Shown: positions 1-6,791 of the stretch, piece after piece
Position numbering within the stretch: the stretch's first letter is position 1
Layout of the letters: each line of letters opens with the position of its first letter
NCBI GenBank assembly: GCA_947589205.1
Contig: CANQCJ010000084.1
Span: 1-8,752, forward strand
Length of the DNA: 8,752 bases
DNA from: an uncultured Ruminococcus sp.
GTDB taxonomy: Bacteria; Bacillota; Clostridia; Oscillospirales; Ruminococcaceae
Direction of reading: 5' to 3'
Translations under genes and position numbers: made by a program
Notes under the pieces: generated by a model
Seen by the model: only the letters and a program-made list of their open reading frames with translations
The model's database searches: none
Told to the model about the DNA's origin: nothing

Positions 1-1431
1 GTAAACGGCGAACCCGCCTGCGCGAACCGATTTCTCATGGATAAGCTCAAGGAATGGGGCTTTGACGGATATTTCGTTTCCGACTGCTGGGCGATAAGGG
101 ATTTCCACGAGCGCCATATGGTCACAGCCAACGAGCTTGAATCGGCGGCGTTGGCTTTAAAGGCGGGGTGCGACGTAAACTGCGGCTGTACCTACGTCAA
201 GCTTATGGCTGCGCTTGAAGCGGGGCTTATCGAAAAAGAAGATATCCGCCGCGCCTGCGTCAACGTTATGAAAACGAGGATACGGCTCGGTATGCTCGAC
301 GGAGAACAGGAGAAATTCCCCTATGAGGTGATAGCCTGCGAGGAGCACAAGCAGGCTGCGCTGAGATGCGCGGAGAAGTCTATGGTGCTTCTTAAAAACA
401 ACGGTGTACTGCCGCTCGATGAGAGCAGGCTGAAGACTGTCGCCGTGATAGGTCCTAATGCGGACAGCATTGCCGCTCTCGAGGGAAATTACTGCGGAAG
501 ATCGGATAAATATGTTACATTTTTAAGAGGTATGCAGGAACGCTTTAACGGCAGGATAATTTATGCCGAGGGCTGTCATCTTTTTAAGGACAGGGTGAGC
601 GGTCTTGCGATGAGCGGGGACAGATATGCGGAGGCTGTCGCTTCGGCTAAATCGGCTGACGCCGTTGTGCTCTGCGTTGGACTTGACGCTTCTATCGAGG
701 GCGAAGAGGGAGACACCGGAAATGAATTTTCCTCCGGCGACAAAAACGATCTTCGCCTGCCCGAATGTCAGCGCATACTTATCCAAAAAATAACCGCTCT
801 CGGCAAGCCGACCATCATCGTCTGCGCTGCCGGAAGCGCGATAAACACCGAAAGTGATCCGGACGCGCTTATCCACGCTTGGTATCCCGGCGAGGCGGGC
901 GGCACTGCGCTTGCGAAAATAATTTTCGGCGATGTCTCGCCGTCCGGAAAGCTGCCGGTGACGTTTTACAAAACGGCTGACGAGCTTCCCGGTTTTACCG
1001 ACTATTCTATGAAAGGACGCACCTACCGCTACACGAAAGATAATATCCTCTTCCCGTTCGGCTTCGGACTTACTTATTCTAAGATCGTCTGCGAAAAGCT
1101 GAGCTTTGAAAACGGCAGGGCGGCTGTTGATGTTGTCAACATCGGCGAAAAGGACTGCGAGGACGTTATAGAGCTTTACATAAAGGACGACTGCGAATTT
1201 GCCGTGCCCAACGCGGCACTCTGCGGATTTAAGCGCATCAAGCTTCAAGCCGGTCAACGCAAAACCATCGAGATACCGATAGACAAAAAAGCTTTTACCG
1301 CCGTCGACGAACAGGGCGCAAGAAAAGTATTTTCAAAGCGTTTTACGCTTTTTGCAGGCACCTGTCAGCCGGACGAGCTTAGCCAAAGGCTCTCTCGGAG
1401 CGACTGCGTGAGCGTTGAGATAGAAATTTAA
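1..1431 (+). CDS. Glycoside hydrolase family 3 enzyme (beta-xylosidase/beta-glucosidase type), 5' end missing
   Basis: The reading frame is already open at base 1, so the first ATG (37) is internal and the N-terminal part of the barrel lies outside the window. The visible 476 residues run from the end of the GH3 barrel through the alpha/beta sandwich to a C-terminal fibronectin-III-like domain (about residue 362 onward). Residues 1-30 read VNGEPACAN...GFDGYFVSDCW; Asp28 (bases 82-84) in the SDC motif is the expected catalytic nucleophile. The stretch VLLKNNGVLPL opens the second domain, and the SIEGEEGD segment (bases 694-717) is where the family usually carries the acid/base Glu. PSGKLPVTFY and FPFGFGLTYS are classic GH3 signatures. 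The NCGCTY and IEGEEGD features lean towards the bacterial xylosidase-like branch, but substrate cannot be decided. No secretion signal can be judged because the start is missing. A terminator follows 6 bases after the stop. Confidence 0.93.
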   Translation, partial: VNGEPACANRFLMDKLKEWGFDGYFVSDCWAIRDFHERHMVTANELESAALALKAGCDVNCGCTYVKLMAALEAGLIEKEDIRRACVNVMKTRIRLGMLDGEQEKFPYEVIACEEHKQAALRCAEKSMVLLKNNGVLPLDESRLKTVAVIGPNADSIAALEGNYCGRSDKYVTFLRGMQERFNGRIIYAEGCHLFKDRVSGLAMSGDRYAEAVASAKSADAVVLCVGLDASIEGEEGDTGNEFSSGDKNDLRLPECQRILIQKITALGKPTIIVCAAGSAINTESDPDALIHAWYPGEAGGTALAKIIFGDVSPSGKLPVTFYKTADELPGFTDYSMKGRTYRYTKDNILFPFGFGLTYSKIVCEKLSFENGRAAVDVVNIGEKDCEDVIELYIKDDCEFAVPNAALCGFKRIKLQAGQRKTIEIPIDKKAFTAVDEQGARKVFSKRFTLFAGTCQPDELSQRLSRSDCVSVEIEI

Positions 1432-1437
1432 AAACAC

Positions 1438-1478
1438 GATACCGATAAGGGCGTTATGCTTTTGTCGGTATCTTTTTT
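1438..1478 (+). terminator. Rho-independent terminator of the GH3 gene
   Basis: GATACCGATA (1438-1447) pairs with TGTCGGTATC (1463-1472), with one G-U wobble, across a 15-nt loop, and is followed at once by six T (1473-1478). It starts 6 bases after the GH3 stop codon, which separates that gene from the esterase operon downstream. Confidence 0.88.
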
Positions 1479-1517
1479 GTGCAAAAAAGAAATTTATTTG
1501 AATTTTTTATGTAAGTG

Positions 1518-1547
1518 TTGCTAAATGAACGAAAAATATGTTATAAT
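1518..1547 (+). promoter_or_regulatory. Sigma-A-type promoter of the esterase-ATPase-acetyltransferase operon
   Basis: TTGCTA (1518-1523) and a perfect TATAAT (1542-1547) are separated by 18 bp. Transcription would start near 1554. That lies downstream of the ATG at 1525, so the longest open frame cannot give the true start of the esterase; the ATG at 1576, behind an AAGGGGG ribosome binding site (1557-1563), fits instead. Confidence 0.7.
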
Positions 1548-1575
1548 TATAAGGATAAGGGGGAACGCTGAAAAA

Positions 1576-2754
1576 ATGTTAAAAATGAATTTAAAAAAAT
1601 ATATCTGTCTTGCGGCAAGCGCGGCGATAATGACCGGCTGCGCACAAAGCGCGCCGAAGGACGGAGAAAATACTTCGGGAAACAAGGAGGATATTATGAC
1701 CGCTGCAATCACAAGCGAAAACGTGAAGCTTATAGGACGCACTCACATGATAGACGATACGCTCTGGCTCGCGCTTTCGGGAACGGGGATAGAATTTGAA
1801 TACACCGGGACAAGGCTCGATGTGACCCTCGAGGGCGATGAAGCCGCTTCTATCTCAAAAGACCCCAACAATTATTCAAGAGTGGGTATCTACGTCGACG
1901 GTGAAAGAGTTATCGACCAAATGCTGGAGCTGCCGGAGACAAGTCTGACGGTCTTTGAGAGCGAACAGCCCAAGACCGTGAGCGTTAAGATACTGAAGCT
2001 GTCGGAATGCGCTATGAGCACCTTCGGCATAAAGCCGCTGTCTGTCGGCGAGGGCGGAAGCGTTAAGCCCGCTGAAGCTAAAAGCAAAAAAATCGAATTT
2101 ATCGGTGACTCAATAACCTGCGGCTACGGCGTTGACGACGAGGACCCCGAGCATCATTTTTCCACAAAGACCGAGGACGTTACGAGAGCTTACGCCTACA
2201 AGACCGCGCAGAAGCTCGACGCCGATTACAGTATGTTCTCGACAAGCGGCTACGGTATCATTACCGGTTACACCGACACCGACCAAAAGCATGAAGAACA
2301 GACCATTCCGCAGTATTACCGCTCGCTCGGTTTTTCCTACGGAAAATTTGCCAAGTCTCAGCCGCCGCAGGATATCGAATGGGATTTTTCTAAGTTCGTT
2401 CCCGACGCGATAGTTATAAATCTCGGCACTAACGACGACAGCTACTGCAAGAACGATATGGACAAGCAGGACGAATATTCGGCGGCTTATGTGGAATTTT
2501 TAAAGACCGTCAGAGAGTGCAATCCCGACGCGCCGATACTTTGCACCGTCGGCATAATGGGCGGCAGGATATATCCCGCGCTCGCCGCGGCGGTCGACAG
2601 CTACAAGAACGAGACCGGCGACCAAAACGTCTCCTGCTTTAAATTCGACGAACAGCTTGCCGAGGACGGCTATGTCGCCGACTGGCACCCGACCGAAGCG
2701 ACGCACGAAAAGGCTTCGGACGCGCTTGTAAAGGAGCTGGAAAAAATATTATGA
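1576..2754 (+). CDS. Secreted CE2-like SGNH acetylesterase lipoprotein (probable acetyl-xylan/mannan esterase)
   Basis: Predicted 392-residue protein. Residues 1-22 form a lipoprotein signal: Lys-rich start, hydrophobic core, then IMTGC with the lipidated Cys at 22, so the enzyme should be anchored outside the membrane. Residues 41-155 look like the N-terminal beta-sandwich of carbohydrate esterase family 2 (VKLIGRTH...LWLALSGTGIEF). The SGNH hydrolase domain follows: IEFIGDSITCGYG gives nucleophile Ser179, NLGTND gives Asn286, and ADWHPT gives catalytic His371. The Asp usually three residues before this His is replaced by Ala368, as expected for CE2 enzymes working with a Ser-His dyad. CE2 members remove acetyl groups from xylan, mannan or glucomannan, which suits the adjacent GH3 gene. 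Start chosen from the promoter position, the ribosome binding site and the signal peptide; ATG 1585 is an alternative. Exact substrate unknown. Confidence 0.9.
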   Translation: MLKMNLKKYICLAASAAIMTGCAQSAPKDGENTSGNKEDIMTAAITSENVKLIGRTHMIDDTLWLALSGTGIEFEYTGTRLDVTLEGDEAASISKDPNNYSRVGIYVDGERVIDQMLELPETSLTVFESEQPKTVSVKILKLSECAMSTFGIKPLSVGEGGSVKPAEAKSKKIEFIGDSITCGYGVDDEDPEHHFSTKTEDVTRAYAYKTAQKLDADYSMFSTSGYGIITGYTDTDQKHEEQTIPQYYRSLGFSYGKFAKSQPPQDIEWDFSKFVPDAIVINLGTNDDSYCKNDMDKQDEYSAAYVEFLKTVRECNPDAPILCTVGIMGGRIYPALAAAVDSYKNETGDQNVSCFKFDEQLAEDGYVADWHPTEATHEKASDALVKELEKIL

Positions 2755-2760
2755 TATCAA

Positions 2761-2767
2761 AAGGAAG
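2761..2767 (+). promoter_or_regulatory. Ribosome binding site of the DUF815 ATPase gene
   Basis: AAGGAAG lies 11 bases before the ATG at 2779 and inside the 24-bp gap after the esterase stop codon. No promoter fits between the two genes, supporting co-transcription. Confidence 0.6.
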
Positions 2768-2778
2768 CGTAACTTAAT

Positions 2779-3978
2779 ATGTATACATACAAGGAGCTTG
2801 CACGGCGCGCGGAAACGCTTGTTATCTTCCGCGGGCTTTATTCCGATAAAGCCTTCGGCGAGCTTGTCAAAACGCTCGAAGCGGCTGACGATGACAAGGA
2901 AAAAGCCGAAAAGCATTACTGCGCTTTTTTAGCCTCGCTTTACGGCTTCGGCTGCGATTTGACCGAGCATATCGTGAAGATAGTTTTAGAGGACGACAAT
3001 CTTTATATGATAAAAAAGGGCGCTAAGGAAAAAACGCAGAGCGCGCTCGACGAATGCCTGAACAACGAGCTTGAAACGCTCAAGGCTTTTGCAGAGCTTG
3101 ACTGCGGCAGTCTGATAAAAGCGATAGAGCTTGACGGCGCGCCGCTGCCGCGTTTTGAAACGCACGAGGTCGACCTTAAAGAAATTTACGCTAAACGCAT
3201 AAGTGAGATAGATAAATGCGGCTACGGGATCTTTGCGCGGCATCACGTTTTTCTTGTCGAAAACGCTTCGCTCGTGCCGGTCGAATACCCCGACCCGATA
3301 AGGCTTTCGCAGCTTTCCGGCTATGAGCGCGAGCGCGGCGAGGTGATCGGCAACACCCTTGCGCTTATAAACGGCAAGCCGGCGAATAACGTTTTGCTTT
3401 ACGGCGACTGCGGCACCGGAAAATCCTCGACGGTCAAGGCGATAGCCAACGAATACGCTTCAAGAGGTCTGCGGCTAATAGAGCTTAAAAAGAAACAGCT
3501 TCACGAGCTTCCCGCGATAGTGCGCCGGCTTGCGGCTAATCCGCTGAAATTTATAATTTTTATCGACGACCTAAGCTTTACCGAGGACGATGAGGATTTT
3601 GCCGCGCTCAAAGCGATACTCGAGGGCGGCGTTTCCTGCGCAAAGACCGACAATTTGTGTATCTATGCGACCTCCAACCGCAGGCATCTCGTGCGCGAGA
3701 CCTTTTCCGCAAGAAAAGGCGACGAGATACATTTTAAAGACACCATGCAGGAGCTGCTGTCGCTTTCCGACCGCTTCGGACTTACCGTGACCTTCGTAAA
3801 ACCCGACAAGAAGCTTTATCTTGAAGTGGTGGAGGCTCTCGCTAAACAGTATGACATAAAAGCTCCGATAGAGGAAGTAAAGAACGGCGCGGAGACGTTC
3901 GCGCTCTCTCGCGCGGGACGCTCCCCGAGAGTTGCAAAGCAGTATATTGAATATTTAAAGGGCAGGGAGGAACAGTAA
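2779..3978 (+). CDS. DUF815-family AAA+ ATP-binding protein
   Basis: A 399-residue cytoplasmic protein with no signal peptide or membrane segment. Residues 1-180 are a helical, charged region of unknown role. The P-loop ATPase core follows: Walker A GDCGTGKS (209-216), Walker B FIIFIDDL with Asp263 and Asp264, sensor-1 ATSNRR (297-302), and a sensor-2-like RSPR near the C-terminus (381-384). The order Walker A, LRLIEL, FIDDLSF, KAILEGG, YATSNRRH is the signature of DUF815, a family of AAA+ ATPases without an established function. The catalytic residues look intact, so it should bind and hydrolyse ATP. It lies 24 bp after the esterase gene and 1 bp before the acetyltransferase gene, apparently in one operon; this context does not explain its role. 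Family call is firm, function open. Confidence 0.92.
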   Translation: MYTYKELARRAETLVIFRGLYSDKAFGELVKTLEAADDDKEKAEKHYCAFLASLYGFGCDLTEHIVKIVLEDDNLYMIKKGAKEKTQSALDECLNNELETLKAFAELDCGSLIKAIELDGAPLPRFETHEVDLKEIYAKRISEIDKCGYGIFARHHVFLVENASLVPVEYPDPIRLSQLSGYERERGEVIGNTLALINGKPANNVLLYGDCGTGKSSTVKAIANEYASRGLRLIELKKKQLHELPAIVRRLAANPLKFIIFIDDLSFTEDDEDFAALKAILEGGVSCAKTDNLCIYATSNRRHLVRETFSARKGDEIHFKDTMQELLSLSDRFGLTVTFVKPDKKLYLEVVEALAKQYDIKAPIEEVKNGAETFALSRAGRSPRVAKQYIEYLKGREEQ

Positions 3979-3979
3979 A

Positions 3980-4507
3980 ATGATGCCGAGACTCGAATAT
4001 GTAGAATGTATCACCGACAAGCAGCTGAGCGATCTGTCGGAGCTTGCGGGCAGGATATGGAGAGAATTTTTTCCCGCGATAATCAGCGAGGGTCAGATAG
4101 AATATATGCTTGAAAAATTTCAGTCCTTTGAAGCGATGAAAAAACAGGTCGCGGAAGAGGGTTATCACTACTACAGCGTCAGGATAGGCGGCGAGGCTGT
4201 CGGTTATTTCGCGGTCTGCAAAAAAAGCACCGATATGAAGCTTCTCCCGGAAAACGCGCTGTTTTTATCGAAGCTTTACCTAATAGAGGATATGCGCGGC
4301 AAGGGTATCGCAAGTCTGATGTTCAAGCAGATAAAGCATATCGCGCGCAAGGAGGGCTGCGAGCTTATCTGGCTGACCGTCAACAAGGGCAACGAACACG
4401 CGATAAAGGTCTACAAAAAACTCGGTATGCACCTTATCCGCGACGAGGTGACGGATATTGGCTCCGGTTATGTAATGGACGACCACGTTTTCGGCATTAT
4501 GATATAA
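3980..4507 (+). CDS. GNAT-family N-acetyltransferase
   Basis: A 175-residue single-domain protein. The acetyl-CoA-binding motif A reads LSKLYLIEDMRGKGIAS (96-112), with the R-x-x-G-x-A pyrophosphate loop at Arg106-Ala111. Motif B, VNKGNEHAIKVYKKLGM (134-150), holds the conserved Asn and the Tyr145 that usually acts as general acid. The length is normal for a stand-alone GNAT. These enzymes move an acetyl group from acetyl-CoA to an amine; the acceptor cannot be told here and may be a small molecule, a peptide or a protein N-terminus. An AGGGAGGA ribosome binding site (3964-3971), inside the end of the ATPase gene, lies 8 bases before the start, and the two genes are 1 bp apart, suggesting translational coupling. 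A second ATG at 3983 is equally possible. No T-tracted hairpin ends the operon here. Confidence 0.92.
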   Translation: MMPRLEYVECITDKQLSDLSELAGRIWREFFPAIISEGQIEYMLEKFQSFEAMKKQVAEEGYHYYSVRIGGEAVGYFAVCKKSTDMKLLPENALFLSKLYLIEDMRGKGIASLMFKQIKHIARKEGCELIWLTVNKGNEHAIKVYKKLGMHLIRDEVTDIGSGYVMDDHVFGIMI

Positions 4508-4516
4508 TTTCGCCGC

Positions 4517-4533
4517 AAATGTACATTTTTTTT
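4517..4533 (+). other. Perfect 12-bp palindrome followed by a T8 run
   Basis: AAATGTACATTT (4517-4528) is fully self-complementary with no loop and runs into TTTTTTTT (4526-4533). It sits between the acetyltransferase stop and the tRNA promoter. Lacking a loop, it is a poor terminator and could instead be a protein-binding site. Function not shown. Confidence 0.35.
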
Positions 4534-4563
4534 GTGCAAAAGCTAAAATATCATAAAAACCGC

Positions 4564-4592
4564 TTGACAACATCAGGTTTTTTTGATATAAT
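4564..4592 (+). promoter_or_regulatory. Consensus sigma-A promoter of tRNA-Lys
   Basis: TTGACA (4564-4569), a 17-bp spacer and TATAAT (4587-4592): both hexamers match consensus exactly, as is usual for stable RNA genes. The start point would be near 4599, giving a leader of about 43 nt before the tRNA. Confidence 0.92.
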
Positions 4593-4597
4593 ATTAT

Positions 4598-4637
4598 AGT
4601 CCGATAAACCAACGGACTGTCTGGATTTTCTTCGGAC
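4598..4637 (+). other. Leader hairpin upstream of tRNA-Lys, with two possible pairing partners
   Basis: AGTCCG (4598-4603) can pair with CGGACT (4613-4618) around a 9-nt loop. A second CGGAC at 4633-4637, just before the tRNA, can pair with the same 5' arm. The arrangement is visible in the sequence; a processing or folding role is only a guess. Confidence 0.4.
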
Positions 4638-4641
4638 AAAT

Positions 4642-4714
4642 GAGCTATTAGCTCAGTTGGCAGAGCATTTGACTTTTAATCAAAGGGTCCGGGGTTCAAA
4701 TCCCCGATAGCTCA
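4642..4714 (+). tRNA. tRNA-Lys(UUU)
   Basis: A 73-nt cloverleaf can be drawn by hand. Acceptor GAGCTAT (4642-4648) pairs with ATAGCTC (4707-4713) and the discriminator is A4714. The D stem is GCTC/GAGC with an AGTTGGCA loop. The anticodon stem TTTGA/TCAAA encloses CTTTTAA, with anticodon TTT at 4675-4677. The T arm CGGGG-TTCAAAT-CCCCG is perfect. The variable region is the normal 5 nt. UUU reads AAA and AAG, so the charge is lysine. CCA is not encoded (TTAA follows), so it must be added after transcription. It is a single-gene unit with its own promoter and terminator. Confidence 0.97.
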
Positions 4715-4721
4715 TTAAACA

Positions 4722-4740
4722 GCCGTACAGCAATAACGGC
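4722..4740 (+). other. Small hairpin between the tRNA and its terminator
   Basis: GCCGT (4722-4726) pairs with ACGGC (4736-4740) around a 9-nt loop. It follows the tRNA 3' end by 7 nt and may help 3' trailer processing; there is no T run after it, so it is not itself a terminator. Confidence 0.35.
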
Positions 4741-4748
4741 AAAGCCTG

Positions 4749-4775
4749 AACCGCGTCTAAAAGCGCGGTTTTTTT
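4749..4775 (+). terminator. Rho-independent terminator of tRNA-Lys
   Basis: AACCGCG (4749-4755) pairs perfectly with CGCGGTT (4764-4770) over an 8-nt loop, and seven T run from 4769 to 4775. It is GC-rich in an AT-rich surrounding and ends the tRNA transcript. Confidence 0.92.
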
Positions 4776-4776
4776 G

Positions 4777-4861
4777 CTGCATAAAAATATGCAGTATACA
4801 TATATAAAAATACCATATATGATATATCGGCCGAAGATCATAATATACATATGGTATTTTT
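4777..4861. repeat. AT-rich gap with two inverted repeats between tRNA-Lys and the GGDEF gene
   Basis: The 323-base gap 4715-5037 holds no credible gene. Besides the terminator it contains a 7-bp hairpin CTGCATA/TATGCAG (4777-4794). It also contains a longer inverted repeat in which AAAAATACCATAT (4806-4818) is matched exactly by ATATGGTATTTTT (4849-4861) across 30 nt centred near a CGGCCG palindrome. The right arm lacks a GC-rich stem, so this is not a normal terminator. A 12-base stretch of the arm recurs after the GGDEF gene. Confidence 0.55.
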
Positions 4862-4940
4862 GACTGTAAATATATCCGCGCATCGAAAAAATTGATAAGG
4901 AAATTTATAGCAATAGATCTTAAAAAATTAACAAGTCATT

Positions 4941-4970
4941 TATCAACAATTTATTTTTTTGTAGTATAGT
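4941..4970 (+). promoter_or_regulatory. Weak candidate promoter of the GGDEF gene
   Basis: TATAGT (4965-4970) is a good -10 box. The -35 region is poor: TATCAA at 4941-4946 or TTATCA at 4940-4945, with spacers of 18 or 19 bp. Transcription would start near 4977, leaving about 60 nt of leader that holds a GCGCG/CGCGC hairpin (4990-5004). A weak -35 could mean an activator is needed. Confidence 0.4.
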
Positions 4971-5037
4971 AAAAGTGTATGGTTATTTGGCGCGTTTTGC
5001 GCGCACTTAAATTCATTTTTTAAGGAAGCTTTATTTT

Positions 5038-6753
5038 ATGGATACCGCTAACATAGATAAAAATATGGATAAGTTTGCTGAGGAAACTATAATCAACGGC
5101 TTTTTGCAGATCGCCCGCGTCGACCTTATGACGGGGGAATTTGTCTATCTCAAAAAAGACAGCGAATTGAGCAGCAGCCTTGAAAACGTTTCGGATATTT
5201 ATGAATATATGAGGCTTTTGGCTGACGAAAGGTACGTTTTTCCCGAGTACGTTGAGGAATATTCAAAATTTTCAGACCCCGAATACGTCCGCGGAAGGAT
5301 TTTCGGAGGGGAAAAAAAGATCGTTTTTAATTACCGCAGAAAGCTTTCCGACGGCGGCGGAAAATGGGTGGTTTTCACTATCCAAGCGCCCGAGGACTGC
5401 TCCGAACAAAAGCCGTGGGTCGTTTTCAGCCTTATGGAATCGGATATCGGCACGACCGCGCTCACCTCGGCTATGTCCGCTCTTTCTATGATATATCACA
5501 AGATCCTGAGCATAGACCTTGTAAACGACAGCTTTGAAATTATCAAGACCGAGAAAAACGACCGTCCGGGCGAGGGTGTGACTAAAATAACCGATTGGTT
5601 TAGAAATTTCGCCATTCAGGGCAATGTCCACGAGGAGGATCTTGACGTTTATTTTGATTTTGTCAGCGTTAAAAAAATCAAAGAGCATTTTCTTAAAAGC
5701 TCAGCGCGAATGTCCTGCCGCTACAGGCGCAGGTGTGCCGAGGGCGGTTACCGCTGGGCGCAGATGGATCTTATACCCGGTCCGAGCGCTGCTGCAGCTC
5801 GGGAGCTTAAGCTTATCCTTTTTGTAAAGGACGTTCACGATGAGCATATCGCAGAGCTTCACCATCGGCAGGAGCTTATTGATAACTTTAACCGCGATGC
5901 GCTCACGCTGCTTTACAACCGCCGCGCTTTTCAGGATGACGAGGAAAAATTCAAACGCTCCGACGATGGGCGTGTATGCTGTCTGTATATTGACGCGAAC
6001 GGTCTGCATGAGATGAACAATCATCTCGGTCACCAAAAGGGCGACGATATGCTCTGCTGTATTGCCGATACGCTTAAACAATTTTTCCCGGACGACAGGG
6101 TATACCGCATAGGCGGCGATGAATTTGTCGTGCTGAGTACGCACCTGACGACCGAAAATATCGCGCGTATCCTGCCGGAGATACGCGCGGCGCTGGCTGA
6201 AAATAATTATGAGATCTCGGCGGGCGCTGCGGAAAATGAAAGTCAAGCAATTTACAAGACCGTCGGCGCGGCGGAATTGGCAATGCGGCGCGACAAGGAG
6301 GAATATTACCGCCAGAATGCGCACATAAGAAGAAAACGCACGATGAACGAGGAGCTTGAACAGATACTCGCGCAAAAGCAGGACGAGGAATATTTCCTAA
6401 AGCTTATCTCCTCAAAATATGCCGGCGTTTACTATGTCGATATGGACAACGACACGATAAGATATATCTACATTCCCGATTACTTCAAGCATATGCTGCA
6501 AAATTCCTCCTTTTCCTTTAAAAAGGCGATAAAGCTTTATGCGGAAAAATACGTGCAGACTCAATACTATGACGGCTTTTTAGAGCTTACCGACCCCGTA
6601 AAGCTGCGCGCAAGGCTCGACCAAGACAAGTCGGTCATTTACGATTACCGCAAGGTCGACGGCGTTAAAATGACACTTAAAATTACCGATTCCGCTAATT
6701 CTCACAAGGCTAAAAACGAGACTGTGTGGATATTTACCTCGGCTGAGGAATGA
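5038..6753 (+). CDS. Diguanylate cyclase (GGDEF) flanked by repeated PAS-like sensor modules
   Basis: A 571-residue cytoplasmic protein with no membrane segment or signal peptide. The GGDEF domain (about 285-440) is intact: metal-binding Asp319 in YIDANGLHEMNNHLGH, Asn327 for GTP, GD at 335-336 and the GGDEF signature at 359-363, so it should make c-di-GMP from two GTP. The usual RxxD inhibitory site before the signature is absent (FPDD at 350-353), arguing against simple product inhibition. Two related modules precede it (about 21-120 and 153-265) and a third follows it (about 455-566). Each has a VD/ID plus aromatic strand near its start, a helical segment, and a YR...G...W/V strand near its end, resembling PAS folds. 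No EAL domain is present. AAGGAAG (5022-5028) lies 9 bases before the ATG. Single-gene unit; the signal sensed is unknown. Confidence 0.93.
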   Translation: MDTANIDKNMDKFAEETIINGFLQIARVDLMTGEFVYLKKDSELSSSLENVSDIYEYMRLLADERYVFPEYVEEYSKFSDPEYVRGRIFGGEKKIVFNYRRKLSDGGGKWVVFTIQAPEDCSEQKPWVVFSLMESDIGTTALTSAMSALSMIYHKILSIDLVNDSFEIIKTEKNDRPGEGVTKITDWFRNFAIQGNVHEEDLDVYFDFVSVKKIKEHFLKSSARMSCRYRRRCAEGGYRWAQMDLIPGPSAAAARELKLILFVKDVHDEHIAELHHRQELIDNFNRDALTLLYNRRAFQDDEEKFKRSDDGRVCCLYIDANGLHEMNNHLGHQKGDDMLCCIADTLKQFFPDDRVYRIGGDEFVVLSTHLTTENIARILPEIRAALAENNYEISAGAAENESQAIYKTVGAAELAMRRDKEEYYRQNAHIRRKRTMNEELEQILAQKQDEEYFLKLISSKYAGVYYVDMDNDTIRYIYIPDYFKHMLQNSSFSFKKAIKLYAEKYVQTQYYDGFLELTDPVKLRARLDQDKSVIYDYRKVDGVKMTLKITDSANSHKAKNETVWIFTSAEE

Positions 6754-6759
6754 TAAAAC

Positions 6760-6791
6760 GGAGACTTCACTTTTGTGAGGTCTCCTTTTTT
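6760..6791 (+). terminator. Rho-independent terminator of the GGDEF gene
   Basis: GGAGACTTCAC (6760-6770) pairs with GTGAGGTCTCC (6775-6785) over a TTTT loop, an 11-bp stem with one wobble, followed by six T (6786-6791). It begins 6 bases after the stop codon. Confidence 0.95.

Noticed and set aside
523..1257. Minus-strand ORF of 244 codons opposite the GH3 gene
   Set aside because: The plus strand encodes unmistakable GH3 motifs over the whole stretch; the opposite frame is open only as a by-product of codon bias.
1525..1575. Extended N-terminus of the esterase from ATG 1525
   Set aside because: The promoter -10 box lies inside these codons and no ribosome binding site precedes 1525.
4517..4533. 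A terminator after the acetyltransferase gene
   Set aside because: There is a T8 run, but the preceding palindrome has no loop and no GC-rich stem, so it was kept only as a palindrome.
4680..4883. Minus-strand ORF of 67 codons with a C-terminus ending in YRGFEPRTL
   Set aside because: Its end is the reverse strand of the tRNA T arm and acceptor, a familiar source of phantom proteins, and it runs across the tRNA terminator.
4977..5037. A c-di-GMP or other riboswitch in the GGDEF leader
   Set aside because: The leader is only about 60 nt with one short GCGCG/CGCGC hairpin; no known riboswitch core is recognisable.
5701..6375. Minus-strand ORF of 224 codons opposite the GGDEF domain
   Set aside because: It lies entirely inside the diguanylate cyclase coding region and shows no family features.
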